A stretch of DNA of 42,345 bases from an uncultured Porphyromonadaceae bacterium (GTDB taxonomy: Bacteria > Bacteroidota > Bacteroidia > Bacteroidales > Muribaculaceae). Below, piece after piece: positions 16,696 to 25,103 of this stretch (its first letter is position 1; each line of letters opens with the position of its first letter). The DNA is taken from contig CAMCDS010000019.1 of the NCBI GenBank assembly GCA_945873625.1, forward strand, positions 1 to 42,345, written 5' to 3'. Below the pieces are notes generated by a model that saw only the letters and a list, made by a program, of their open reading frames with translations, was not told the origin of the DNA and made no database searches. The position numbers and the translations under genes were made by a program.

Positions 16696-18078
16696 TCACC
16701 CGACTGAGGGGCGCGACCTTACGAACTCGCGGAAGGCCGAGAGGATGTCGAGCATCGCTATAGCTGCGCCGTCGCGCTGCAGGCGGGCCATGTCGGCGCC
16801 GTCGGCCCTTCCGCCGCCCGAGAAGATACCTCCCGAGCCTGAGATGTCGTCGAAAAGCGAAAGCTGCGTCTTCAGGAGCTCTGTGGCTCCGGTGCAGCTC
16901 CCCCCTCCGCTGAGCTGGCGGGGCTGTATGCTTTTCGACGTGCGCTTGAAGGGGAGAATGGCCGAAGGCGACGACCAGAGCCGCCGCAGCTCCTGCCACG
17001 TCATGCCGTCGGGAAGCTGGTCTACCGGATAGAGCACCGCCCCCTTGGCCGACGCCCCGAGTATCTCGTCGAGAAGGCCGACGAGGCGGTTGACGAACTT
17101 CTGCTGGTCGATGACGCTCTCCACGAGGCTGTGGACCTCGCCGTCGACCATCGGATAGAGGCGCATGGCTATCGGGAGGCGCGTGCGCCGGGGATGATAG
17201 GCGCGCTCGAGCAGCGTGCCGTCGGCGAGCAGCCAGCTCTCTTCCCACACCTCGGCGCGGCGTGTGCGTGCCGCCAGCGGGCGCTGTCCCTTCTCTATAC
17301 GCCGCCGGTTGGTCTCTTCGAACCGACGCGACGCGGCCGCGTCGGCCACGCCGGTGTAGAGTCTACCCCGCGAGGGATCGAATATCTCCATCACCTTGAT
17401 ATAGCGCAGCCGCCACACCTCAATCACACGCGTGAGGTCGGGGATGTCGGCCTCGCTGAAGTCGACGCAGCCGGGCATGCAGGGCACCGACGCGCCCCGG
17501 TAGCGGCGGAAACTCCCGGCTATCCGGTCCATCCCCCTGCTGTCGCTGCCGGCGAAGCGTTCCGTCAGCGTGCTGAGCGAAAGGTCGTGAAGCAGGCCTA
17601 CGAAACGGGCGTCGGCTCCGTCGGGCTCAGCGAACCGGCGGAAGAATACGCGCTCGGGACTGCGGTTGCTGACGCGGTCGCAGGGGAGCCATCCGTCTTC
17701 CTCCCTCCCTACGCGCTGCACGGCCATGCCCGAAATCAGAAATTCCTCAAGGGCGCGTGCGTCGGTGGCTTCGAGACGGCTGAAGGTGCCTGTCAGGGCC
17801 ACGCGTGCCTCGGCGTCCGCTTCTTCGCGCGAGAGGTGGCGGTAGTAGCCGATTATCTGTTTTATCATCCGGCCGATGAGGTTGTTGGTAACTGCCGGAC
17901 GTCCGGCTTCGAGCATGCGCCTCTCCTCGCTCACTATGCGGCCGTCGGGGAGGCGCACGCTGTCGCCCCACTGTCTTCCGTAGGCGAAGTCCTTGCATCG
18001 GCGGCGCCGGCGGCGAAACCATTGGAGTCCCTCCCAGGCTTCGCGACATTCTGTTATGAGTGGTTTGTCGGTAATCAT
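16696..18078 (-). CDS. Phage portal protein (P22/podovirus-like)
   Basis: The portal is the dodecameric ring at one capsid vertex through which DNA is packaged. This 460-residue protein shows the typical N-terminal pattern of P22-like portals: a basic helix, FAYGRQW (31-37), then AGRPAVTNNLIGRMIKQIIG (58-77). Near residues 320-330 it has VESVIDQQKFVNRLVGLLDE, the conserved stem-region helix in which many portals have a D.Q...N pattern. The C terminus is Gly- and Ser-rich and shorter than in P22 (725 residues). Its ATG overlaps the stop of the preceding gene by 4 bases (ATGA), implying translational coupling. Confidence 0.78.
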   Translation of the reverse strand: MITDKPLITECREAWEGLQWFRRRRRRCKDFAYGRQWGDSVRLPDGRIVSEERRMLEAGRPAVTNNLIGRMIKQIIGYYRHLSREEADAEARVALTGTFSRLEATDARALEEFLISGMAVQRVGREEDGWLPCDRVSNRSPERVFFRRFAEPDGADARFVGLLHDLSLSTLTERFAGSDSRGMDRIAGSFRRYRGASVPCMPGCVDFSEADIPDLTRVIEVWRLRYIKVMEIFDPSRGRLYTGVADAAASRRFEETNRRRIEKGQRPLAARTRRAEVWEESWLLADGTLLERAYHPRRTRLPIAMRLYPMVDGEVHSLVESVIDQQKFVNRLVGLLDEILGASAKGAVLYPVDQLPDGMTWQELRRLWSSPSAILPFKRTSKSIQPRQLSGGGSCTGATELLKTQLSLFDDISGSGGIFSGGGRADGADMARLQRDGAAIAMLDILSAFREFVRSRPSVG

Positions 18079-18656
18079 CTTATCGGGAGTTGGGCGGTTA
18101 GCAGAAGTGCCTCGTCGAGACGGTAGGTGCCGTCGGCCGGCGCGGCCACCATTTCAAGAAGGTCTATTTCGGGAAGCGGACGGAAAGGGGGAGCCTTTGC
18201 TGCGCCCGATTCAGCGCCGGGCATCCCCGAGGGTAGACCGTAGGCCATGAGCCTGTGGTGGCACCCCACCACTACGGGGCGGTCGGGCGTGGCGCGTGTC
18301 GTGGAGTCGAGCTGCATGCGGGCGTGTATCCCTTCGGGGGGATAGGTGAAATCGACGCGTGCGGGCCAGTCGGCGAGCTTGAGCGACACGAAACGAATGC
18401 CTCGTTCGGGAATGGTGATTTCCAGGCAGTTGTCGCCCGAGAGACGCGCCGAAATCTCGTCGCGCAGGTCCTCCACGGGGAGGAGATGGCGCGGGGCGGT
18501 GTGGAGCAGGTCGGCATACCATGCGCGTATGTCGTCGGTGAGCTTGAGGTCGAGACGGTTGTCGTAGCCTGTGTCCTCCACGCCGGGACTTGACGCCAGG
18601 CCGAGGCGGCGCTTCCAATAGTCGAGCATTTCCTGCTCGGTGAATGTTTTTAGCAT
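18075..18656 (-). CDS. Putative head-tail connector or adaptor-like protein
   Basis: A 193-residue protein without signal peptide or membrane segment. It begins with a helical FTEQEMLDYWKRRLGL (5-20) and has beta-rich central parts (CLEITIPERGIRFVSLKLADW). I do not recognise a named family. Its place between the major capsid and the portal genes, and its overlap of 4 bases with the portal, suggest a connector or adaptor. The gap to the capsid gene is 65 bases. Confidence 0.55.
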   Translation of the reverse strand: MLKTFTEQEMLDYWKRRLGLASSPGVEDTGYDNRLDLKLTDDIRAWYADLLHTAPRHLLPVEDLRDEISARLSGDNCLEITIPERGIRFVSLKLADWPARVDFTYPPEGIHARMQLDSTTRATPDRPVVVGCHHRLMAYGLPSGMPGAESGAAKAPPFRPLPEIDLLEMVAAPADGTYRLDEALLLTAQLPIR

Positions 18657-18721
18657 GATTCTGTGGATTTAAGGAATTAAAAATTCGGAGGGGCGGATGC
18701 CGTGCCCGCCCCTCCGTAGGG

Positions 18722-19945
18722 TCAGGACCCGATGATTCTCGTGTGGGCCTCGGGATAGCGGAGCGTCAGGCAGCTCGCCTCGGTGAGCACCATGGCCTCC
18801 GTGTTGCGCTGTCCGCTGCCGCGCAGGTCGAGCCGCTCGGCGTTGAAGGGGATGAAGACATGCTTCTGTATGTACTCCGGGTCGATGATGATGCCGTCGG
18901 TGGCCATACCCATCGAGTCGAACACGTCGGAGAATACCACATAGAGGCGTCCGAACTTAGAGATAAGCTCCGAGAAGTCGATGCCCCAGGCCGTTACCTG
19001 GTCGCGGGCGGTGATGACGCGCTGCGCGTCGATCTTGTTGAGCGCGGCTATCAGCTCGCTGCCGGCAATCAGAATCTTGCGACGCGAACCGCTGTTTTCG
19101 GTAAACGTCTTCCTCAGGATGTCGACCAGCGTCCTGGCGTCGAGCGTCTTGAGGTCGACTCTCTGCTCGCGTCCGGCCTGATGCCACACCCCTTCGGTGA
19201 GCATCACGCTCTCTTGCTTCACGGGGTCGTAGACCTTCATGCGGCTGCCGAAGAGAAACTGCTTCTCCATGCCGAGGCGCATATCGTAGACGGCGGCCTC
19301 CTGCTGGTCGGTGAAGTCCCAACCTATCTCCTTGTGGCTGAGCTTCATCACGATGCTCTGCTCGATCTGCATCTTGAAGATTTGGCAGTAGTTGGTCTGC
19401 TTCTTCGGAATTACGGAAAACTGGGGCGACTGCACGTCGAGCTGCGTGGCCGCGCGCCCGAGCCTCATTATCATGTCGCCCGTCTTTATGGCGGTGCCGT
19501 CGCTCTTGGGCATCCTCACATTCAGGATGTCGCCCTCGCGGCTTACCACGTAGCCCACGGCAAACGATCCGTCGTCCTTGCGGATGGCAAACGTCTCCGA
19601 CGGCTCGAACACCGACGGCTCCATCGTCTTCACCTTGTAGCCGGCGCATCCGTCGGAATACCCCTCGCTGTCGTCTTCGGCCGTGCAGTTCACTATCTGG
19701 GATTCCCCCTTGCGGGTGTCGACCGAATAATAGTCCACCTCCATTGAGTCGACGTCGCGCACGTGGCCCAGACGGCTTATCTGGTCGAGGGGTGTGGCCA
19801 TCGGGCGTATGCGGGTTACCGCCTTGTCGATGGCGTTGCGGAGCAGCTCGGGCGAGAGGGCCGTTGCCGCGTCGGTGGTGAGAGGGGTGCCGGTGAGATG
19901 GTTTTCGCCCGTTGCTGAGGGCGCCTTAAACTTGTTGTCAAGCAT
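18722..19945 (-). CDS. Major capsid protein, HK97-fold type
   Basis: A 407-residue protein whose order of segments fits HK97-fold capsid proteins of the N4-gp56/SU10-like kind. It has an N-terminal arm with SPELLRNAIDKAVTRIRPMA (31-50), an E-loop-like beta region (about 65-165), a long spine helix region with FGSRMKVYD, the A-domain with SRRKILIAGSELIAALNKID (about 287-306), and a C-terminal beta segment with AMVLTEASCLTLRYP. There is no protease or signal sequence. It follows the scaffold-like gene by 57 bases and would be the most abundant product of the promoter at 20536-20567. A single-motif proof is not available for this fold, so structure prediction would decide it. Confidence 0.72.
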   Translation of the reverse strand: MLDNKFKAPSATGENHLTGTPLTTDAATALSPELLRNAIDKAVTRIRPMATPLDQISRLGHVRDVDSMEVDYYSVDTRKGESQIVNCTAEDDSEGYSDGCAGYKVKTMEPSVFEPSETFAIRKDDGSFAVGYVVSREGDILNVRMPKSDGTAIKTGDMIMRLGRAATQLDVQSPQFSVIPKKQTNYCQIFKMQIEQSIVMKLSHKEIGWDFTDQQEAAVYDMRLGMEKQFLFGSRMKVYDPVKQESVMLTEGVWHQAGREQRVDLKTLDARTLVDILRKTFTENSGSRRKILIAGSELIAALNKIDAQRVITARDQVTAWGIDFSELISKFGRLYVVFSDVFDSMGMATDGIIIDPEYIQKHVFIPFNAERLDLRGSGQRNTEAMVLTEASCLTLRYPEAHTRIIGS

Positions 19946-20002
19946 AGAAAGATAGATTTTAAGAGATTGAAAAATTTTGAAAAGAAAGAAGTGGCCGGGG
20001 CG

Positions 20003-20452
20003 TTACGCGTCCCACACCGAACGGCGCGTGCGGAAGATGTCGGCTATCTCGTCGGGAGCCTCGTCGCTCCATGCGCTCTCGATGCGCGACTCGCGTCCGC
20101 GCTCGAAGGCCGCCTCCTCGGCGCGACGTGCCTCCTCACGCGAGATATAGTCGCGCTCCACGTCGCTGCGGAGCATATACCCCTCCTCTACCTCGGTGCG
20201 TGCCATGTAGTCGCGCTCTACTTCCGGAATCGGTATAAATCCCTGAAGCGCACGCTCGTCGAGGCTGATGCTTCCGTCGGGTGAGGCCGTCGCCACGGGA
20301 CTCTCTTCCCGACGCTGAGGCTCGATGCGCCTGCGCTTATCGCGTCTTTCGGTCTTGTCGGGAGCCGTAGCTTCGCCTTCGGGATGAGGGTCGGTCGGTG
20401 TGGGCACGGGAGCGTCGGCGCCCCCGGCCTGGTGTTGAATGTTTTTGTCCAT
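20003..20452 (-). CDS. Scaffold-like protein preceding the capsid gene
   Basis: A 149-residue hydrophilic protein. Residues 1-60 are Pro-, Glu- and Lys/Arg-rich and look disordered. Residues 75-125 form a charged repeat with VERDYMARTEVEEGYMLRSD-type units that read as repeated heptad-like segments, followed by an acidic C terminus ending SVWDA. Size, charge and position directly before the capsid gene suit a scaffolding protein. There is no known motif, so this rests on context. It is the first gene after the strong host-type promoter, with a leader of about 75 bases. Confidence 0.55.
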   Translation of the reverse strand: MDKNIQHQAGGADAPVPTPTDPHPEGEATAPDKTERRDKRRRIEPQRREESPVATASPDGSISLDERALQGFIPIPEVERDYMARTEVEEGYMLRSDVERDYISREEARRAEEAAFERGRESRIESAWSDEAPDEIADIFRTRRSVWDA

Positions 20453-20535
20453 AATTTAAGGAATTGTCGGCAGGCGTATCCTGTAGCCATACGCTCTGCG
20501 TTAGATTAAAGTGGAATTGTTTTACTTTGACACTG

Positions 20536-20567
20536 CAAAGTTAGTCTAAATATTTCTACTGTGCAAA
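20536..20567 (-). promoter_or_regulatory. Full Bacteroidetes promoter of the scaffold-capsid-portal group
   Basis: Read on the minus strand, TTTG (20567-20564) is followed after exactly 20 bases by TAACTTTG (20543-20536). This matches the Bacteroidetes TTTG/TAnnTTTG promoter with consensus spacing. The start would be near 20530. Confidence 0.8.
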
Positions 20568-20692
20568 TGTTTTAGCAATAAATTTCAAATAATTTCTTCA
20601 ATAGAATCTCCTCAATTGCTCCAATCTCCTATATTTAAAGCAATTACCTTCAAAAATATTTTTCAAACTTTTTCAATATCCCCGGCCTCCCT

Positions 20693-20794
20693 CCGATTCC
20701 TCTGATTCCTCTGATTACTCTGATTACTCTGATTACCCTGATTCCTCCTATCTCTCCTATAATTCCTATTCCTCCTATAATTCCTATCCCTCTG
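20693..20794. repeat. Degenerate 9-base tandem repeat tract
   Basis: About eleven contiguous 9-base units, changing along the tract from TCTGATTCC/TCTGATTAC to TCCTATAAT/TCCTATTCC. The period is kept throughout. Related tracts occur at 24765-24862 and 29881-30102. Confidence 0.85.
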
Positions 20795-20797
20795 TTC

Positions 20798-20834
20798 CAA
20801 AAAAATCCCGGCTGGCCATCAGGCCAACCGGGAT
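20798..20834 (-). terminator. Rho-independent terminator of the secreted-protein gene
   Basis: ATCCCGG.TGGCC pairs with GGCCA.CCGGGAT (20805-20834) and is followed on the minus strand by seven T. It lies about 50 bases after the stop at 20884. Confidence 0.9.
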
Positions 20835-20883
20835 GGTGTTTTGCCGGGAATTGCCGGCAAAGCAGTTTATGGATTGATGAAGC

Positions 20884-22275
20884 TTATTTGCGAATCATCA
20901 CTTTGGTCGACTTCGAGCCCTGCACACGGATGTACATACCCTCGGTGGGGTTGGCTACCTTCATGCCCTGCATGTTGTAGTAAACCACAGGAGCGTTGTT
21001 GTCGTCAACGAAGTTCTCAACCACGTCGACGCCGCCAGTCTCTCCAGTGATGGTGAGGTTGCGGATTTCCCAAGTGTCGGCACCAGCAGAAGATGAACCG
21101 TATTTGTAACCGATCTGAATCTTCTTGCCTACGTAGGGAGTAAGGTCGAAGTCGTTAGACCATCCCCAAGTCCATCCACCTGCCTCAGGCCATGTAGTAA
21201 CTTCGAGGGCAGTCCACTCGGTTGCACCTTCTTCGCGAACGGCTACGCCGCAGAGAGTCTTGAGTGTAGTCTGGAATTTGGCAGCGCTCTCATATTTGAA
21301 AGAAGCGCTCTTATAGCTTGTGAGGTCAATTGCGGGCGAGATGGCATAGCATGCGTCGATAGTTTTGGCGCTACCGCCTACATAAGCTGATCCGTTCAGA
21401 TAGCCGGAGCCATTATATACTTTCCACTTCCATACATAGCTGAGACCTTCAGGAAGGTTGTTGGCTTCGAGTGTCCATCCTTCTGTACCGTCGGCAGCGG
21501 TGGCATCGAGAAGCACAACAGTGCCTGCGGCAAGTTTCTCCTTTACAATGATTTTGTAGGAAGCCTCACCTGCATAGTACTCGTCGTTCTCAGCGGCTTT
21601 GGCGGAAATCACGGCCTCGCCTACACCCATGATGGTAACTGCGCCGGTGGTAGCGTTTACGTCAGCCACATTCTCGTCGGAAGTGCTGTAAACCACTTCT
21701 GCATTGGTGGCTTTTGTGAGAGTAGGAGCTGTGAATGCATCACCCTCGGTGATGGTTACTTCCTTTTCGCTGAATACGAGATTGGCGTTCTTTTTGGCAG
21801 TTCCGGAAACAGTGTAGGTAACCTTGATGCTTCCGAAAGCCTGACTGCCTTTTGATAAGAGGCTCTTGAAGTCTACAGTAGCGGCAGAGCCGGTCCAGGT
21901 AGATTCTTTTGAACTGTCAGTTGCAGTGTAGGTTCCGGGCTGGCCGTCGACGAGTGCGATATTCTTGCCACCGCCGTTTGCTTTTGCGGTGAATACGATT
22001 CCGTCTACAGTTCCGCCGGATACGGCAAACTTGATGCTTGTTGTACTGTAGAGACGGAGACCGTCGCTCCAGAGTCGGCTGCTGTTTTCGCCGGAGATAG
22101 TGATGGATACAGCTCCATCGGTGATTACCTGCGGGTTGGAGTTATACTCCTTTGTGTCGCCCGAAAGACGGGTCATTCCGTAGTCTTTGTTGATGAAGTC
22201 GAAAGTAACCTCATCGGCTGCGGCATAACCGAAGCTCATGGCGGCTACTGCGAGCGAGAGTAGAAGTTTCTTCAT
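20884..22275 (-). CDS. Secreted protein with Ig-like and choice-of-anchor-type domains
   Basis: The 463-residue product has a signal peptide (residues 1-20). An N-terminal beta-rich domain (about 21-160) is followed by a Big_2-like bacterial Ig domain (about 170-245, with VYSTSDENVADVNATTGAVT), then a galactose-binding or choice-of-anchor J-type domain (about 250-415) in which YKSASFKYES and WEIRNLTITG are typical strands. The end, YYNMQGMKVANPTEGMYIRV plus a Lys/Arg tail, resembles the C-terminal sorting tail of type IX secretion substrates. It is probably surface-exposed or secreted. Substrate unknown. Base composition is visibly less G+C rich than its neighbours, hinting at recent acquisition or relaxed codon use. 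Confidence 0.75.
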   Translation of the reverse strand: MKKLLLSLAVAAMSFGYAAADEVTFDFINKDYGMTRLSGDTKEYNSNPQVITDGAVSITISGENSSRLWSDGLRLYSTTSIKFAVSGGTVDGIVFTAKANGGGKNIALVDGQPGTYTATDSSKESTWTGSAATVDFKSLLSKGSQAFGSIKVTYTVSGTAKKNANLVFSEKEVTITEGDAFTAPTLTKATNAEVVYSTSDENVADVNATTGAVTIMGVGEAVISAKAAENDEYYAGEASYKIIVKEKLAAGTVVLLDATAADGTEGWTLEANNLPEGLSYVWKWKVYNGSGYLNGSAYVGGSAKTIDACYAISPAIDLTSYKSASFKYESAAKFQTTLKTLCGVAVREEGATEWTALEVTTWPEAGGWTWGWSNDFDLTPYVGKKIQIGYKYGSSSAGADTWEIRNLTITGETGGVDVVENFVDDNNAPVVYYNMQGMKVANPTEGMYIRVQGSKSTKVMIRK

Positions 22276-22333
22276 AAATCTGTGAATTTTAAGTGAATAT
22301 TTAGTTTTTTATTACTTCGTTTTTAGAGTGCCG

Positions 22334-22341
22334 CAAAGTTA
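22334..22341 (-). promoter_or_regulatory. -7 box of the secreted-protein gene
   Basis: The minus strand reads TAACTTTG, an exact -7 match, about 60 bases before the ATG at 22275. A -33 TTTG at proper spacing is not seen. Confidence 0.5.
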
Positions 22342-22458
22342 CGCATTTTTTATTCATTATCCCCATTTTTTTAATTTAAAAATTTGTTAAAAATTTTATT
22401 ATCAGAAATATTTTTCCTTTTCCTTCGTTTTTATCCGCTTTTTTCGTATCTTCGCACA

Positions 22459-22466
22459 TATATTTG
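22459..22466 (+). promoter_or_regulatory. -7 box of pyrH
   Basis: TATATTTG matches TAnnTTTG, 33 bases before the ATG at 22500. It overlaps the in-frame TTG at 22464 and so argues against that codon as start. Confidence 0.5.
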
Positions 22467-22499
22467 GCTTTTAATCCGTCTCTCCTCCTGATTCAGACT

Positions 22500-23204
22500 A
22501 TGACTTACAAACGTATACTTCTCAAACTCTCAGGCGAGTCGCTCGCCGCAGGAGCCGGTTCGGGCATCGATTCCGACAGGCTCGCGGCCTACGTCGCCCA
22601 GATCAAGGAGGCCGCCGCTCTCGGCATTCAGATCGGTATTGTGGTCGGTGGTGGCAACATTTTCCGCGGTGTGGCCGGTGCCGCCAAAGGTTTCGACCGC
22701 GTTACCGGCGACCAGATGGGTATGCTCGCCACTGTAATCAATTCGCTGGCCATTCGATCGGCCCTCGAAGATGCCGGGCAGCCCGCACGGGTGCTGACGG
22801 CTATCGGAATGTATCCCATCGGTGAGCCCTACAGCAACCGTCGCGCCATCGAAGCCCTCGAGAAGGGTGAGGTGGTAATCATGAGCTGCGGCACCGGTTC
22901 TCCCTATTTCACCACCGACACCGGTTCCGCCCTCCGCGCGATAGAGATATGTGCCGACGTGATGCTCAAGGGCACGCGCGTCGACGGAGTATATACCGCC
23001 GACCCGGAGAAAGACCCCTCGGCCACAAAATTCGACCGCATAAGCTATGCCGAGGTGATGGAGCGGGGACTTAAGGTGATGGATCTCACGGCCACCGCCC
23101 TCTGCAAGGAGAACGCCATGCCCATCCGCGTCTTCGACATGGACACCCCCGGCAACCTCCTGCGCCTGCTCAAAGGGGAGAGCATCGGCACGCTCGTATA
23201 CTGA
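22500..23204 (+). CDS. pyrH: UMP kinase
   Basis: It phosphorylates UMP to UDP with ATP in pyrimidine nucleotide synthesis and belongs to the amino-acid kinase fold. From the ATG at 22500 the protein has 234 residues and the typical start YKRILLKLSGESLAAG (3-18). GIVVGGGNIFRG (about 51-62), DQMGMLATVINSLA and the DGVYTADPEKDP loop are clear family marks. An in-frame TTG at 22464 would add 12 atypical residues and overlaps the promoter, so it is rejected. The gene is followed 28 bases later by frr, a common bacterial pairing. Confidence 0.95.
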   Translation: MTYKRILLKLSGESLAAGAGSGIDSDRLAAYVAQIKEAAALGIQIGIVVGGGNIFRGVAGAAKGFDRVTGDQMGMLATVINSLAIRSALEDAGQPARVLTAIGMYPIGEPYSNRRAIEALEKGEVVIMSCGTGSPYFTTDTGSALRAIEICADVMLKGTRVDGVYTADPEKDPSATKFDRISYAEVMERGLKVMDLTATALCKENAMPIRVFDMDTPGNLLRLLKGESIGTLVY

Positions 23205-23232
23205 CTGAAAGAAACTGAAAACAATACATAAG

Positions 23233-23790
23233 ATGGAAGTAAAAGAAATTCTTACCAACGCCGAAGACTCGATGCAGCTCGCCGTCGAATACCTCGACGA
23301 CACGCTGAGCCATATCCGCGCCGGCAAGGCTTCGGCCCGCCTGCTCGACGGTATCCGTGTGGACTATTACGGTTCGGCAGCCCCGATCTCTAACGTGGCC
23401 AACATCAGCGTGCCCGACGCGCGCACCATCGCCATCACCCCCTGGGAGAAGTCGATGTTCAAGGAAATCGAGAAGGCGATCATCAACTCCGAGCTGGGCG
23501 TTACGCCTGAGAACAACGGCGAGGTGATACGCATCTGCATCCCGCCCCTCACCGAAGACCGCCGCAAGCAGCTCGTGAAGCAGAGTAAGGCCGAGGCCGA
23601 AAACGCCAAGGTCAGCGTCCGCAACGCACGCCGCGAGGCTGTGGACCTCATCAAGAAGGAAGTGAAGGCCGGTCTCAGCGAAGACAGCGGCAAGGATGCC
23701 GAAGCCGACGTGCAGAAGGCCCACGACCGCTTCATGAAGAAGATCGACGAGGTGTTTGCAGCCAAAGAGAAAGAGATTCTCACTGTCTGA
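23233..23790 (+). CDS. frr: Ribosome recycling factor
   Basis: It splits post-termination ribosomes together with EF-G. The 185-residue protein has the two-domain RRF layout with the [21 protein letters not shown] segment near residue 27, [16 protein letters not shown] and the C-terminal [21 protein letters not shown] helix. Length is exactly that of the family. It is probably cotranscribed with pyrH, and the next gene starts 8 bases after its stop. Confidence 0.96.
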   Translation: MEVKEILTNAEDSMQLAVEYLDDTLSHIRAGKASARLLDGIRVDYYGSAAPISNVANISVPDARTIAITPWEKSMFKEIEKAIINSELGVTPENNGEVIRICIPPLTEDRRKQLVKQSKAEAENAKVSVRNARREAVDLIKKEVKAGLSEDSGKDAEADVQKAHDRFMKKIDEVFAAKEKEILTV

Positions 23791-23798
23791 AAAACCGG

Positions 23799-24764
23799 AT
23801 GATTTCGGTCATCATACCCGTCTACAACGCCGCTCCCTTCCTTGAGGAGGCGATAGCGAGCGTCAGCAGCCAGTCCGTCGCCGACCGGGAGATTATCCTG
23901 GTCGACGACGGCTCTACTGATGCCTCGCCCGGAATATGCGACCGTGCCGCAGCCGCCGACCCGCGCGTGCGCGTCATCCACAAACCCAACGGCGGACTTT
24001 CCGACGCGCGCAACGCCGGCCTCGACACAGCCCGTGGCGAATGGATTGCCTTTCTCGACGCCGACGACGCCCTTGCCCCGGGTGCCCTCGCCCGGATGCT
24101 CGACGCTGCCCTTGCCACAGGAGCCGACGTAGTGGCCGCCGACATCGTGCGTTCGCCCGACGCATCACTCCCTCCCGGCCTGAAGCCGCGCTACCGCGAG
24201 GAGACGCTTCCGCCAGACGAGGCCGTCGAAAGGATGCTCTATCAGCGCGGACTCAACAATTCGGCCTGCGGCAAACTGTATGCCGCGCGGCTCTGGCAGG
24301 GGCTCCGCTTCCGCAGAGGAGTGTGGTATGAAGACCTCGACGTATTCTATCGCGTGATGGAACGCGCAGGCAAGGTGGCCGCCATCCCCGACGCCCTCTA
24401 CGTCTACCGCGAGAATCCCGCGAGCTTCACGCGCCGATTCAGCGAGGCGCGTGCCGACGTGCTCGACGTCTGCGACCGCATGGTGGAATATATGCGCGCC
24501 TCCTCCCCCGCCCTGCTGCCCGCGGCCCTCGACCGCCGCCTCTCGGCCGCCTTCAACATCTACGGCCTTCTTGCCGCCAATCCCGACGCCATACCCACGA
24601 AGCGCGACGGCATCGCCCGGCGCTGCATGAACATCATCCTCAGCCAGCGCCGCCGCTCCCTGACCGACCCGAAAGTACGTCTCAAAAACAAGCTCGGCAT
24701 CCTCGCCACCTACCTCGGCGGCTTCCCCCTCCTGCGCCTCCTCAGCCGCCGCGCCTACCGCTGA
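23799..24764 (+). CDS. Family 2 glycosyltransferase
   Basis: A 321-residue GT-A glycosyltransferase starting at an ATG 8 bases after frr. It has the SVIIPVYNAAPFLEEAI start (3-19), VDDGSTDASPG (about 36-46), the metal-binding FLDADDALAPGAL (about 84-96) and a WYEDLDVFYRV segment typical of the acceptor side (ED motif). It most likely adds a sugar to a surface polysaccharide or lipid. The C terminus is basic and hydrophobic (KNKLGILATYLGGFPLLRLL) and could associate with the membrane. Placement directly after frr suggests read-through transcription from the pyrH promoter. Confidence 0.88.
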   Translation: MISVIIPVYNAAPFLEEAIASVSSQSVADREIILVDDGSTDASPGICDRAAAADPRVRVIHKPNGGLSDARNAGLDTARGEWIAFLDADDALAPGALARMLDAALATGADVVAADIVRSPDASLPPGLKPRYREETLPPDEAVERMLYQRGLNNSACGKLYAARLWQGLRFRRGVWYEDLDVFYRVMERAGKVAAIPDALYVYRENPASFTRRFSEARADVLDVCDRMVEYMRASSPALLPAALDRRLSAAFNIYGLLAANPDAIPTKRDGIARRCMNIILSQRRRSLTDPKVRLKNKLGILATYLGGFPLLRLLSRRAYR

Positions 24765-25103
24765 CCCCCTGATCCCTATCACTCCTATAATTCCCATCCC
24801 TCCTATAGCTCTTATAATTCTTATAATTCCTATCCCTCTTATAATTCCTCTTCCCCCTCTTCCCCACAAACACACAACGCCCCCTTCTCGCGAAGGAGGC
24901 GCTGCGTATACACAAGCGACAATTAACTCTTCTGTCTCCCATAAGGGAAAACAGAGCATTTGCCTTTACAATTTATTCCGATGCAAAGTTACAAACTTTT
25001 TTGCAACTTTGCAAATAAAATTTAAAAAAGCCTCGAATTTTATGTTTCGAGGCCCCGTTTTCGGTGATAACGGACAACTATTCGGTGTAACCGGCCAACC
25101 GTG
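24765..25103. repeat. 9-base tandem repeat tract (24765-24862) in a 339-base gap
   Basis: Between the convergent glycosyltransferase and der genes, bases 24765-24862 consist of eleven contiguous 9-base units such as CCTATAATT, CTTATAATT and CCTATCCCT. The remainder (24863-25103) is A+T rich and without coding potential. Confidence 0.85.

Larger units (their letters stand above)
20453..20883. other. 431-base non-coding stretch before the scaffold gene
   Basis: It holds the minus-strand promoter (20536-20567), an A+T-rich stretch, a 9-base tandem repeat tract (20693-20794) and the terminator of the neighbouring minus-strand gene (20798-20834). I see no coding sequence in it. Confidence 0.7.

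Noticed and set aside
24165..24959. A minus-strand frame rich in Ile, Arg and Gly across the end of the glycosyltransferase and the repeat tract
   Set aside because: The Ile/Arg/Gly runs are the translation of the 9-base repeats, and the rest is antisense to a real gene.
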